Source: Alternaria dauci (Eukaryota; Ascomycota; Dothideomycetes; Pleosporales; Pleosporaceae). Taken from it: a stretch of 64,000 nucleotides of DNA. A program made the position numbers and the translations under genes. The notes under the pieces are model-generated. The model was given only the letters and a program-made list of their open reading frames with translations. It made no database searches and was not told where the DNA came from. The stretch is taken from the NCBI RefSeq assembly GCF_042100115.1, contig NC_091272.1, positions 2,542,001 through 2,606,000 on the forward strand. Direction: 5' to 3'. Shown here in pieces: positions 34,423 through 45,702 of this stretch. Numbering within the stretch: position 1 is the first letter of the stretch; each line of letters begins with the position of its first letter.

Positions 34423-34839
34423 ATGCTATAACTCGTAATCTAGTATGGCTTTGTTTCTTCTGTTTCACTGTCTGTATTAAGCTCCTGGTGCCTTACACAA
34501 TGCACTACTCGTATCCGAGGATGCGAAGCTGTAATACAAGCGTCTTCTTGAAAATCATAGAGTATATAGAAAAGTATACACGATCGATTTACAGATTTTG
34601 ACACCAGTTTTCTGTTACCTTGTGATTGATGTTTGTGTTACTCAAGTTGGTGATGAAATTGCACTGCATGGGTTCGCATGTGAATAAGATGGGGCACAGG
34701 GCTTGCCGAGGTCCGCTATGCGGATCATGGGCGCAGCATCCAGGGATCACCGTCATCTGGCTAGCTTCCCCAGACTCTCTGATGACAATAACATCCCCTC
34801 AAACTATGGTCCCGAGACATACAACCGAAGTCGCCCAGT
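34423..34839. other. intergenic, 417 bp
   Basis: 3' UTR of the CFEM gene (AT-rich to about 34640) followed by the promoter of the TMEM135-like gene. No coding signal. Confidence 0.55.
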
Positions 34840-36499
34840 ATGTCGTCGTCTGGCGCATCGCAGCCCACGCCGCCCAGTAAAGCACAAAGCGTCGATCCGA
34901 TATTGCGCAATGCGCTCCGCTACACCATCTCGGCAAAGGAGTATCAATTGCTGCACCAGTACCTCCTTTCGCGCACACCGGTTGTGAAGAAGCGCACTAT
35001 AACTCCTAAGCGGTATAACGCCATTGTTAAGGGCCCGGATGACTACAACGTAGCGGCCTTCCGCGCTGCACTGCGGTTGGGCGTCGTGACCTTTTCAGGC
35101 CTGAAGGCTTGGGAAGTGATTAGCACGAGGCTCCTTTCGCGGGGACCAGCGAAAAGGTACGTCAGCTCTCGCTTTGTAACTGAACAAGTCGCGTTGATGC
35201 AGTGGCAGGAACCAACCCAGGACATCGGTCTTGAAATCACCCAACGTGCGCCTTAGCAGCTCCCTCGCCCTCATACTCCTATTCCACCGCCTCCTGCGTC
35301 GCTTCTTCCTGCGCATCCGTGAAATCCTACTCAGCAATGAAGGCAAGTCATTCCGGCGACGGAACCCGCGCATATCCCGCTCCTTGACATCGAGGTTTGC
35401 ACCGGCCATAGGATCCAGCTTGGCGGGTTTCTTCCTTGCAGTGTATCCCGGAGACCAACTGCGCGTAACCATTGCGATATATATCATGACAAGGGCGCTG
35501 GAATTTGGCTACAATTACCTGGAGGAGCTGGGATACCTCAAGAACAAGCCAACTTGGCTCGGCTCCTGGATGATAATGCCGGTAGCATGCGGACAACTAC
35601 TGCACGCATTCGTCTTTGACCGCGACTGTTTCCCTTCGGGTTTCGGCAATCCCATATTGAAGAACTCGCCAGAGTACATACAGAAACGACCGCAAAACTA
35701 CCCAAGTACGGCACCATGGCCAGGCACTTTCGACATCGTGGACAGCCTAGCAGAGATCTCGCGGCAACGCTGGCCACCTTTCGTATCGCCCATCCTCTTT
35801 CCCAATGCAGAAACGCTACCGAAACGCCTGTCGTTCATCTCTCCAATAACTTCTCCTGCGCATCCAGCCATCAAGTCCTTGTCGTGTGCCTTACTCCACC
35901 CGCAAGACCCGTCCTGCCTGCGAACCTACGTCCAGTATTGGATCCAAGCCTTTCCCAAAATCGCCCGTTTTTTCACTCTCTTCTTCGCAGCTATGAGTAT
36001 CACAAAGTACAAAGCTTTCCTCTCCTCGCCCATCGCCTCACTAAACAATCTCGCCAAACGCATACTGCGCATGTCGCTCTTCCTCTCTGGCGCTATAGGA
36101 ACGAGCTGGGGCTCAATTTGCCTCTTCCAGAACATACTGCCCCGCACTTTCCTCTCCACGCAACGCTGGTTCCTCGGTGGCTTCCTCGGTGGTTTGTGGG
36201 GATTCTTGGAGAGGAAAGGTGGAAGGGGTAATTTCCTGTATACGGCCAGAATGTCGATTGACTCGCTGTGGAAAGTGGGAGTCAAGAGACGATGGTGGAA
36301 GGGCGTGAAGAATGGAGATGTACTGCTTTTCGTTGTGAGTTTGGCGACTGTCAATGCTTTGTATGAGGTGTCGCCACGAGCGGTTAACAGTGGTGTTGCG
36401 AGAAAGGGACTAGGTGTATTGAGGGGTGAGGGCTGGGTTGACAGAGCAGTGGTGCCGGCTGAAGGCGAGGGCAACGAAGGTGCTGATAAGGAGGAGTAA
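34840..36499 (+). CDS. TMEM135-like integral membrane protein
   Basis: Exons 34840-35156 and 35221-36499 (64-bp intron, GTACGT...CCCAG), 531 residues. The soluble N-terminus (MSSSGASQPTPPSKAQSVDP) leads to several hydrophobic segments. The block SLAGFFLAVYPGDQLRVTIAIY followed by TRALEFGYNYLEELG and a Cys/Pro-containing loop (SGFGNPILKNSPEYIQKRP) resembles the TMEM135/Tim17-like family, whose animal members act in peroxisome and mitochondrial dynamics. A second half again has paired helices (FLSGAIGTSWGSICLFQNIL, WFLGGFLGGLWGFLERKGG). The family call is by pattern and not certain. Without the intron the upstream frame ends at about 35256, so splicing is required to join the halves. Confidence 0.7.
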
Positions 36500-36760
36500 T
36501 GATATCCAGTTGTTTTTGTGCAAACACTTTTAGATACTGAACATGTTGATGGTGCATTATGAATCTTCAGGTAAATATGCAATGTGTTTGAATTAGCAGA
36601 AAAGTAAAGACTGACATGACGAATACGCTCAAAAAAGAATGGACAATCTTGAGTGGGGTATAACAAGGCATCTGAAGCCAGACAAACACACAGAGTCGCT
36701 CCTGCCATTACATCCTCCACCACTACCTCCCCCTGCTCATAGTAGTATCACACATTCACA

Positions 36761-37962
36761 TCAAGCCAGGTTCATACTCTCGGCGCACTCGGCCAACTCT
36801 GCCCTCTCACCACCATAACTCTTCGGTACATCTTTGCCCAGCTCGGCAGCAAGCTGATTTCCATAGCTCAGCACAACAAACTTCTTGCTCGTCTCCTTGG
36901 CCACAACCAACTTGATCGCGTTGAACAGCCAACCCATAACCACAGGCACGTTGACGAAGAACTTTCTGCTTAGAGTTTCGGGGTAGTGGCGTCCTAGTAT
37001 CTCAATGGTCTTGTTGGTTGCCGTCTTGACAAGGGGGTCGCGGCGCAGAAAAGAGACTTGAAGGTAGTCATGGATCTGGAATCCCTGGTATGGGTCTGGG
37101 CCTTCTCCGAAGTTGGGGATAGGCGTCGTAGCGGCGGCGAGGTTGAGTGCTTGGACGGACTTTTCCATTAGGCCGACACGCCAGCGGAGGAAGCTGCAAG
37201 GTTTCTGTTAGAATGGTTCCGCTTGTGGCATTTGGAGCAAGAAAGTACATACCCATCTAGGTCACCAAATGTAGCCTTGTTGTCCTTGACAGCTCCATAG
37301 ATGTTGAAAGTAACAACATCCTTCTTGTTGGGACTCCCTGGTACGCCCTCGACCTCCAGGACATATCCTAGCCCATGGAACTTGCTCTTCTGGAATGTCT
37401 CCCCTGCCGCCTTGGTGGGATCAAATTCCTTTCTCCACTTGAGCGTGCCAAGTAGCTGTGACTTTGCCTTCTCCAGATCGTTTTGGTTGGCTCGGAGGAA
37501 CTTTTGTAGTATGAGCTTGGTATGGAAGGGCTTCGATTTGCTGAGCTCTATGCCGTAGACCTCTCCATGTTGAGCTTCGGTGACGAGGGCCTCGAAAGCG
37601 TCATAGAACTTGGTGAGTGGGTGATCGGGCGCCGTCTCTGGCCAGAAGGGACCTTGAGTGGGCGCTACGGCGTCGGCTTCGGGTTCTTTCTGTTCCACAG
37701 GTTTAGCGTCGCTGGGTGCAGTTTCGGGCGCTGTGGCATTGGCTTGAGGAGTATCGTCTGCTTTCTTGTCTTCTTCTTTCTTCTCGCCGACGGAGAGGTC
37801 GGCTACTGCTGCAGTGGCGTTGTCGATAGCTTCTCCTCCATCCTCCTTGTCGGTAGGCGCGGCCACCAGATTAGGCTCAGGCTGTTTCTCCAGACCTGCT
37901 CCACTAAAGAGACCGGCCCCTTCGGTAGGTGCCGTGCTCGCGTCCTCGGGCTTCGCTGCCAT
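36761..37962 (-). CDS. SFH5: phosphatidylinositol transfer protein Sfh5 (Sec14 family)
   Basis: Exons 37962-37253 and 37193-36761 (59-bp intron, split Gly), 380 residues. An acidic, Ala/Pro-rich N-terminal region of about 105 residues precedes the CRAL-TRIO N-terminal helices (LILQKFLRANQNDLEKAKSQ, LKWRKEFDP) and lipid-binding domain (GYVLEVEG, DVVTFNIYG, FLRWRVGLMEKSVQALN, YPETLSRKFFVNVP and the terminal LPKSYGG-like VPKSYGGER). This matches fungal Sfh5, a Sec14-like protein at the ER/plasma membrane; yeast Sfh5 binds heme. The conserved YPETL..FFVN is the lipid-exchange gate. The end at 36761 and that of the TMEM135-like gene are convergent, 261 bp apart. Confidence 0.92.
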
Positions 37963-39612
37963 CTTTCTATGCTTCGCAAACGGGTGTGAGTGCTGGATGG
38001 GCGGCCAAACGTTGTGTCTGGAGATTTGTTTCAGATATGCGGAGGCCGATCCCTAAACACCGCAACCGCGATGCGCGTCCTCACGTGTCTGAAATCAACA
38101 TGTGACTGTACATCGACTAACTGCACACATCGCTCAAGATTCATGGCCAAGATGACTTGGATAAATCCATGTACGGGATTTGTTCGACACGCAAGCGGCG
38201 TGATGTTCACGCCATGTTTGATCAAAGGTCTGTCTATAGCATAGACTGTATGCAATATTTAGCCAGGACAAGTTCTCCGCAGCAGCGTCATCTAGGTGTA
38301 CATTTATTACTATCACATCTCTATTTGAACAGATTCTGCGCATATGCAATGGGTGCTAGAGATCCAATGTACTTTTGCGAACAGTAAAGATTCAGTAGTA
38401 GTGCACACATTTTCATTATAGATCATCAACTACGTAACCGTTGTGTATTTCCAGACGAACATTTGTTGAACGTACTTCGTCTCTTGCTGTACACACTTCG
38501 CACAATTCCGTCGAGAAATGGCGACGGTTGGTCACAAAGGAAGAATGGATAACGGCGGTGTACGATACGAACGTCATCTGCAAATTGACAGTTAGCATGT
38601 TGTTAATCGTCAATTTAAACAAATAATGCAGTTGAAAAGAGCAATCAGTCGAAAGATGAAAAGTCTCGAATGTTTTTTTCAATCAGTGAGGCGGACCCCG
38701 TCTGAGTTAGCATGAATTGGTGTTCATCATAGCATGGGAAAGAAGTGAAAGTAGGTGATGTACCTTTCTACTGCGGAGCTGGAAGCTGGATGGTGTGATG
38801 TTTCATTGCTGTGTTTACCTAGAGCGATGTCAGTAACAGTCCAGATGAATGACGTTTTGACTAGAGCTCAAGTATGAGAAGAAATTCAGGTAATCGAACT
38901 AGTTTATTCCCCACGAAGTGGTCGGTATTTGATAATACATTTGTTGCTCATCATCTAAGGATGGGTATGGGGGGGCGCGAGGGAAGTGGTCTAACCTTTT
39001 GGGTCCTGTCGCAGCCCACGAAGCCCTTGCCATCTCGACAGCGCCACGATGATGTCTGCTATCGCTTGTAACCGACGAACGTAGAGGATGTGCGAAAGGC
39101 ATAAGGCTTCGTGGGGCTACGAGCCGACATGAGCGGCAGCGCTGCGCATTGCGCATCATGGGCGCGCAGCCATGTTGCGGCAGACAACAGTGAAACCCTT
39201 TATGATATGTTAGCGTTTGTCCTAACAGAGCTTGCAGTAACAAATCGGTAGATGTTGCGAAAGATCAGTATTCTCGTTTGGCTTGAGTGGTCGGATCACC
39301 ATAGAGTGTATGATAGGGGCGACACAAGTGTTCATCATGATAGCAACGGTAAACAGGGAGAGGAAGGGTGTGATGACTTACCAAAAGTTGGGCGCGTTGT
39401 TGGAGTGAGAAGGGAAACAGCGAGCTCAAGTTTTGTATGGGAACTTTTCGCGGCGGTGTTTCGTTTCGCCGAGCGGGTCGTGGTCCAAGCTTTCATCCAT
39501 GCCGCTCTCTCGCTCGTGGACGCGCTCCACCGTTGTTCCTCGGTCGGCACGTACGCGCTTTCTTTCTATCTCAACCCACCACGACGATCCTCCATTTTCA
39601 CACGCCTCCAAC
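37963..39612. other. divergent intergenic region, 1.65 kb
   Basis: Between SFH5 (-) and the RRM gene (+). Contains only short frames; one plus-strand frame runs into the RRM gene from about 39433 but lacks conserved sequence before the ATG at 39613. The segment 38380-38900 is AT-rich. I see no RNA gene. Confidence 0.55.
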
Positions 39613-40520
39613 ATGGTCACCTCAACATCGGCATCTTTCGAGGACTTTGTCAAGCAGACACGGGAAAAGAAGAAGAACGAAGCCCTTGCGCAGCAGTTCT
39701 TAGGCGGAGGAAACCGAGGACGAAAGGCAAACGCATCAGGCGCTGGCGCTGGCGCTGGCGCTGCCGGACGGTCGCGCGTCGAATCCGAGAAGCCTTCGTT
39801 GCTCAGTCGGATAAACGGGGGTGCCGGCGTCCAGAAGCGATCAGCGAGCGCAAAACCAGCTGGCAGCATCGAGGGAAAATGGCAGCACGATCTACATAAG
39901 CTGAACAATCCCCGCGGCGCTGCCAGCAACAGGAACAACCTCGCTCGGACAGCTTCAGCACCGCAGGTTGAGCGCAATACTAGGACGTTCAGCAAATTTG
40001 CTCCTGTCATCAGTCAAGGTCCAGCAGGCTTTAGCATTCGAGGCGTCGCGACTGGAGGCCCGTGTACCGTCATCGCAAGCAACTTTGCACCTGGAACCAC
40101 AGCTGCGGACATCGAAGCGGTCATGAGCCCGATTGGCGGGGAGACGCTGGGATGCAGACTCTTGTCCTCCAGCCCGACCGTCATGGTGGAACTACAGTTT
40201 GCGAGCAGAGAAGGGGCCGAGAATGTTATTGCAACATTCAACAATCAGAAGGTCAGTGATCTAGCATGCATATGGCCGGGCTAGACTAACCAGATCAACA
40301 GGCTGACGGTAGACTACTTTACGTCTACATGAAGGATGTTCCTGCGAGCATCCATGTAGCGCAACCCCGAGCACCGCCCGCTCGCCTGACACAATCCGTC
40401 GATGACATGCAGCTCGACACCAGCGCGGGCGCACAAGCCGGTAGCTACCAAGATGGAAGGTTTGGCTTTGGCGATGCTGGTCGCAGAGAACCACCACGCG
40501 GTCCCCGCCGACGTTACTAG
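39613..40520 (+). CDS. RRM-domain RNA-binding protein (possibly Yra1/Aly-like)
   Basis: Exons 39613-40251 and 40302-40520 (50-bp intron, GTCAGT...AACAG), 285 residues. The N-terminus has FEDFVKQTREKKKNEALAQQ, a charged helix, followed by Gly/Arg/Ala-rich sequence. An RRM runs from about residue 150: TVIASNFAPGTTAADIEAVM (RNP2 region), then MVELQFASREGAENVIATFN and, after the intron, GRLLYVYMKD. The C-terminus is RG/P-rich and ends in GPRRRY. An RRM between RG-rich arms is the layout of Yra1/Aly mRNA export adaptors, but the N-terminal helix is not diagnostic, so export is inference. The ATG at 39613 is chosen because upstream in-frame codons are not conserved-looking. Confidence 0.82.
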
Positions 40521-40811
40521 AGCTTCAGCATCAGCGCGCATCTTCTTCGATTTCCCCTGTACGATACCCTTTCACCAACGACAGCGATGAGCAGACTTCA
40601 CTCAGTGGGGGCTCAAAATCAACGACATGCAGATGAGCCGTGTAGTATTGGCTTTTGTTTCGGAGACATAAGCAAGGAGTTGGCTTACATAGACATTGTA
40701 TGCTCTTACGACTTCCTAGCAAAGAATATGGTATCTAGAATACATCTTTAATTACTGATGGATATCATCTCTCTCCTTCCCATATTCCTGTCTGTTTTCG
40801 CACCGGGAGAA

Positions 40812-42754
40812 CTACTTGCTAGTCCAACCTGCAATAGCAGCATCGACCTCGTTCCTGTACCTTTGTTGTCCCTCACATAGCTCCAGGAATACCTTGTATT
40901 TGGCGTCCAACAACTTCTTGACCGTCTTGTCAGCTAATGGCTTCACTGTTTTTCCAGGCTTGCTCAGTCTGTCCATGATGTCCCAAAGCGGTTCACTGTT
41001 TCCGTCCTTGTCGGTGCTCGCCGCCTTTGCGCCCAGCATAGCCGCGCCGTGCACCACAGCTGCATGCACATATCGTGGGATGAGAACGGGCATGTCGCAT
41101 GCCGTCGCCATGAGCTGCATGAGCAGGCCGTTCTGGCACTGGGAACCAGACATGAAAATCGAGGAAATAACGTGGCCGGAAGCATTCATTGCAGACACAA
41201 TCTGGTGTGTTTGCAGAGCTATAAACTCCATGGTTGCGTAGTAGTATAGCGCCAGACTATCGAGACTCTTGTCCGAGCTTAGGCCGATCACACAGCCCTT
41301 CATGTTAGGGTCGGCGACGGGCGAGCGGTTACCGAAGAGATCACCGTAGAAGAAGAAGTGGCGGCCAAGCCAGGCGATGTGTGGGGCATTCTCTTTGTCT
41401 GCCATCTCGCGAAGGTGTTCGTTGAGGTAGTCGTAGATGTTGGTGTTGTACGTTTCTGCGACAGACACGGCTTCATTGAAAGCTGGATGTGTCTCGATTA
41501 CATGCTTGAGCAGTTCACCCGTTGCACTTTGTCCTCCTTCTGCCATCCAGTAGTCTGGTAGTAGGACGTCTCGATATGGGCCCCAGACACCATCGACGAA
41601 GACGGGGTTGCGGGACATAGCAAGGTGACAGGTCGATGTTCCGGCAACGGCCGCGAGACGCGTGAAAGCTTGTGAGACGTCGTTCTTCGGCTGGTCCATG
41701 TCGAGAGTATCTTCGTCGAGCTTGACTTTGGCACCCACGGTACCGATCCAGCCAGCGTAGGCATCGATGACTCCACTGCCGACTGCAATGCCAGGCTGTA
41801 GACCCATCTCCTGTGCAGCCTTTTCGCTGAGTGTTCCGACAAGTTCACCAGCAGTGAGGTAGCGTCCATTCTACATGCATGTTAGCTGGTACCGTCAGGT
41901 GCTAATAGCGAAGGACAAACCACTTTATCAACACCTCCCATGCGCTTGAAGTTGTCTTCGCATAGGTCTTCAAGTCCGATTTCTTTAAGAAAGTCTTCCT
42001 GCCAGCCCTTTACACTCCCATCGACTCCGACTGGTACAAAGCCCTGCTTGCAGACTACACTGCAGTAGCTTCTGCTTTCACTGCCAGTAGCCAAATGTGT
42101 GAGCGCATCAGTCAAGTCGTAGAACTTGCAGCGGTCGAATAGCTCCTTGGGCATGTTGTTCTTCAGCCACAGCACCTTTGGAATCTCCATCTCGATAGAC
42201 ATCTTGCCTCCAACGTAGCGGAGCAGATTGTGTCCGGTAGCGTTGATCTTGTTGGTTTCCTCCACGGGTCGGTGGTCGAGCCACAGGATGACATTACGAT
42301 CGTTAGCATCTTTGTTATCGAAGTTTGGCCCGGTGACCGTGACAGGCTCATCCGTGTCGTCTCTGAAAACTGCGAGCGAGCAGGTGGCGTCGAAGCCGAT
42401 ACCGCGGATGGTGCTCTGGTCGATGTTGTGCTGATCCATTGCCCGGCGAACCGAAGAGCAAATGCATCGCCAGATGTCTGTTGTGGATTGTTCCTGCTTC
42501 ACTTAGTTTTTGGTCACACCAGCTGTCACGTGTGAATCAAGTACATAGTAGCCAGTCTGTGGTTGCCAGAGGCCAATGTTCTCTGATGCCAGTCCAACAA
42601 TGTCTCCCTGATCATTCATGATACAGGCTCTGGCACTACCAGTACCAACATCGATACCGATGTAGTGGTCGACTTGAGGGTGAAGCTCATTGCGAGGGTC
42701 CGTCGACAGTTGACGCGACTGCTTGCGCTGGGACTGTCGGAAAGGAATTGCCAT
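40812..42754 (-). CDS. FGGY-family carbohydrate kinase (ribulokinase-like)
   Basis: Exons 42754-42545, 42493-41921 and 41870-40812, 613 residues. The N-terminal ATPase-fold motif YIGIDVGTGSARACI binds phosphate; IRGIGFDATCSLAVF, ILWLDHRPVEET and MSIEMEIPKVLWLKNNMP follow as in D-ribulokinase/FGGY-domain proteins (yeast YDR109C, human FGGY). The C-terminal domain has GSGVIDAYAGWIGTVGA, AGTSTCHLAMS, WGPYRDVLLPDYWMAEGGQS and ISSIFMSGSQCQN. It phosphorylates a ketopentose such as D-ribulose with ATP, possibly as metabolite repair; the exact substrate is inferred from family. The second intron could start at GTGGTT or three bases later at GTTTGT; I use the latter, which keeps a Val. Confidence 0.93.
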
Positions 42755-42949
42755 TGCTGCGTATGTTATGAGGAAGTGCCAGGAGGGCGACGTAACAGAG
42801 ACGAGAAAAGCTAGCGGAGGTCTCGAGGTCGTGAGAAATAATGTTGAGGTACAACACAGCTGTCAATGCGGGATGAGCTCATAAGAGCTCTGGGGGAGCT
42901 CTAGTACAGTGGGGGTGGGGCAACAACCCCAGCGTTCTGTGCAATCGGA

Positions 42950-43108
42950 CTACTCGTCTTCAGGGTCATCGTCGGCCTGAGTGCCGATCTGCTCGCAGAC
43001 CGGACAGAGAAATGTGGGCATCGTGAGCGTCGGATCCACCTTTTGAGGCATGCCGGATGCTGTTGGGTCAGCGTTGGCTAGCAAGAACGCCACGCAAAGC
43101 AAATTCAT
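42950..43108 (-). CDS. candidate 52-residue small protein with CPVC motif
   Basis: A 53-codon frame from the ATG at 43108 to a TAG at 42952-42950. It begins with a hydrophobic stretch (MNLLCVAFLLANADPTASG), has an inner ATG at 43051 (MPQKVDPTLTMPTF) and ends FLCPVCEQIGTQADDDPEDE, with an acidic tail like many short conserved proteins. The 5' half overlaps a possible intron end (GCTGACCCAACAG), so an alternative model reads ATG ACC ATG from further upstream and splices into CATCCGGC. Either way the CPVC half is the same. It sits in the divergent space between the FGGY kinase and EMC10. No homolog recognised; evidence is composition only. Confidence 0.35.
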   Translation of the reverse strand: MNLLCVAFLLANADPTASGMPQKVDPTLTMPTFLCPVCEQIGTQADDDPEDE

Positions 43109-43349
43109 GTCTTGGATGCTGGCTGATCATGGTCATCGGTGCGATTTCGGATCAAGCGGAGGTGCAGGATTATTTTACTCTAACACCTCAGGAGATATGG
43201 GATGAGAAGGAGGGGTCCTGAAAACGCGGCTCGCTTGAGTGAATGGCCCCGTCGGTGATACGATTCGCCGTAGAGTCGAGCTAGCCGCAGCTCTCGTAAC
43301 CAACACCGTTGTGTATACAGATAGCCACCGACCGCACCAGCACGCCAAG

Positions 43350-43956
43350 ATGCTACTGTCTAGACTCCTACTACTTCCCTTTGCAGTCGCATCGTCGGTC
43401 ACCCTCTATGTCTCCTCCGTCCCAGTCTCAGCCGACAGCGCCGTAATTCCCTCCCCAATCCCGCTCGCGCAGATCGAATACGATGCAGACCAATCCGTCG
43501 GCACTCTAGCTTCCTTCACACCACCCACAGGCTCCTACTCCCCCGATCATCTTCTTCGCGTCGGCCTCACAGATCCAAAATCCGGCTCATGGCGGGGCAT
43601 TGTCACGTCGGCAGCTAGCTTCTCCGACCAGTACCACAAGAAGTTCATCATCCACGTCGATGACAAAGGAGAACCTTTCCACGTCGGCTTTGGCACAAGC
43701 GCGAAGGCCAGCGGAGATGAGGTGGAGGTGGAGATAAAGAGGAAGAATGCTGGGCCGAAGCCGGTCCTGAACAAGCCCATCGTGCTCAATGCAGAGGGGA
43801 AGATTGATGGGAAAGAGCCAGAGAAGACGTTCTTGCAAAAGTGCGTAGCGCAACAATTCTCCCTCCCGGAGGCTATGCTGACTTCCATCCAGGTACTGGT
43901 GGGCTCTCGCTCTCTTCTTAGTAGTGCAATTGGTCGCAGGTGGGGGCGAGAAATAG
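43350..43956 (+). CDS. EMC10: ER membrane protein complex subunit 10
   Basis: Exons 43350-43840 and 43893-43956 (52-bp intron), 184 residues. Signal peptide MLLSRLLLLPFAVASSVTLY, a luminal beta domain (AQIEYDADQSVGTLASFTPP, LLRVGLTDPKSGSWRGIV, KKFIIHVDDKGEPFHVGFG), then PEKTFLQKYWWALALFLVVQ across the splice junction, giving one transmembrane helix and the short end AGGGEK. This layout and the EKTFLQKYWW motif are typical of fungal EMC10. The EMC inserts tail-anchored and multipass membrane proteins in the ER. Reading through the intron would give an unrelated C-terminus, so the intron matters. The neighbour TAD2 converges from the right, 255 bp away. Confidence 0.92.
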
Positions 43957-44211
43957 AGCAAAGCCGATTAGGAGCCTCATTGATTCCCGGTTCAATCCTA
44001 AATGCATTCTTCATCTCCATTGTCAGTCATGGTTTCTTTGAGACTGATGTTACAGGTATGGTATTCTCAACAAGTTCAAATTAAATTCATGTAGCGGTGA
44101 GCCACAAGAGTTCTATCAAAGGTAAAAGACATGAACTATCATACACTCTGTTTCGTTTCGTCGTCTTAGCGTCCATAGTCATTTGTAGTCATGCATTCAT
44201 CGTGAGTACTC

Positions 44212-45243
44212 TTAAGCAAGAGCTGTGCTAGCGGAAGTAGGACGAGACTGGGCAGGTGGGGGGAACACAGTCTTGGGGATTGCGACAGCTGCAGCAGCCG
44301 CAGATGTAGCCAGAGAAGACAGTGTTGGGATGGAGCCAGTCGACGTCGCATTGGCCGGGGCACGAATAGCAGGCGATGGCGTTGACTTGGGCTGGTGGAC
44401 GTCCATGGGTAGAATCTCCGTCTTCAGCTCCCGCGTCTTCTTTTGCTTTGGCTCGGGAGCCTTTTCATTCTCCTGGACGTAGAACTTCCGGAGCAGCATG
44501 ATTGCTTCCTCTCGGAAGATGCCGCCGGTGACTGGATAAGGCTTGTCAACGCTGGGCCTGCTGGGGTTAGTATTGATGTGTTGTATAGAAAAAGGGCACC
44601 TACTCAGAGTGAATGTTCAGCACTCCTCCAGTACCACCGAACCGCTCGTTCCAGCATCCGAAATAGACTGCTCGAATGCCGTACTGGCGCAGCATGGACG
44701 CACACATGACGCATGGCTCGACAGTGACATAGAGGTCCGTCTCGTTGAGGATGCTGATGGGGTGCTTTGACAAGATGCCGGCAATGGCGACGAACTCGGC
44801 GTGTCTGGTGCCGTTCAGAGTCCGGTTTGTCTCGTTCATGCCTCGTCCGATGACCTCGCCATCTTTGACAAAGACACAGCCGACGGGCGTCTCATCACTC
44901 TTCAGTGCAAGTTCGGCCTACAGTGATGAGTCAGCATTAGATCCAAACACGGTAATGAAGGCTTGAGATAGAGGTGAGCTGTTGTAAAGCAAAGGGCGTG
45001 ATTCACCATTGCAATGGCCTCCCGCATGAAGCCTTCATGATACGCTCTCTCCTCCGGATCCATGGCGTCTGGTACGTGAATCGCTTCGTTGTCTTGGCAC
45101 TGTTCTGTATCCACCTGAGAAGGATTCGCAGATTTCGAAGCCGGAGTTTGCTGTGCACGTAGATAGTAGAGCGTCATGCCAAGAGCGGCAGACGCAAGCA
45201 CGAGAGCCTTCCATGATTCCTTCGCTTGCCAGATTGCAGTCAT
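44212..45243 (-). CDS. TAD2: tRNA-specific adenosine deaminase subunit Tad2
   Basis: Exons 45243-45007, 44917-44604 and 44557-44212 (introns 89 and 46 bp), 298 residues. The deaminase core has DETPVGCVFVKDGEVIGRG, HAE at 118-120 (zinc His and proton-shuttle Glu) and PCVMC (Cys148, Cys151), then GCWNERFGGTGGVLNIHS and VTGGIFREEAIMLLRKFYVQ, diagnostic of Tad2/ADAT2. With Tad3 it converts wobble A34 to inosine in tRNAs. Residues 1-60, before MDPEERAYHEGF, include a hydrophobic segment (KALVLASAALGMTLYYLR) that is unusual for this family; translation could instead start at Met61 (45063). The C-terminus is a Ser/Thr/Ala/Pro-rich tail. The second intron ends in tandem CAGCAG. Confidence 0.93.
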
Positions 45244-45702
45244 CCCAATGTGAGGCAGTTGCGGCCATATAGAATGTTCTGAAACCGAAGGTGCAGGTCC
45301 GAGTTCTCAGGCGCTGAGTGCTGGCCCAGGACGGTTTCGGCAGGCACTAGCGCCTAGTTTACGTGGACGTGGAAGCCGCGATCCGACCGAGGGCTAAGCT
45401 ACCAAGAGAAGCACACAGCCATTGCCATCGCAACGCCAGGCATCGACACAACATTCACTCTATCCACGCCTATTCACTGCACAGCCACAATCACATTACG
45501 CAGCGCAACGTATACCAACGCGGCGCACGATATTTCAACAAAGCATATCAACCCCTGCGTGATACATCCATCGTCCAAGAGCTTCATTCAGCTTGCGCCA
45601 GCAACAAAGCTACCGGAACCGCAATCCAGACATCTGCAACACACCACCTTGTGCATCGCCCGGGACAGCTAGAGTTAGACGACAGTCGGCCGCACCGCAA
45701 AT
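45244..45702. promoter_or_regulatory. divergent promoter of TAD2 and TVP18
   Basis: 459 bp between start codons of divergently transcribed TAD2 and TVP18, too short to hold another gene. The part nearest TVP18 (45400-45690) is CA-rich and likely its 5' UTR. No TATA box evident. Confidence 0.55.

Noticed and set aside
35926..36723. 265-codon minus-strand open frame
   Set aside because: Antisense to the TMEM135-like gene, with no domain; explained as a shadow.
43893..44084. Read-through C-terminus of EMC10 in the unspliced frame
   Set aside because: Splicing at 43840/43893 restores the conserved KYWW transmembrane end and stops at 43956; the unspliced frame does not resemble the family.
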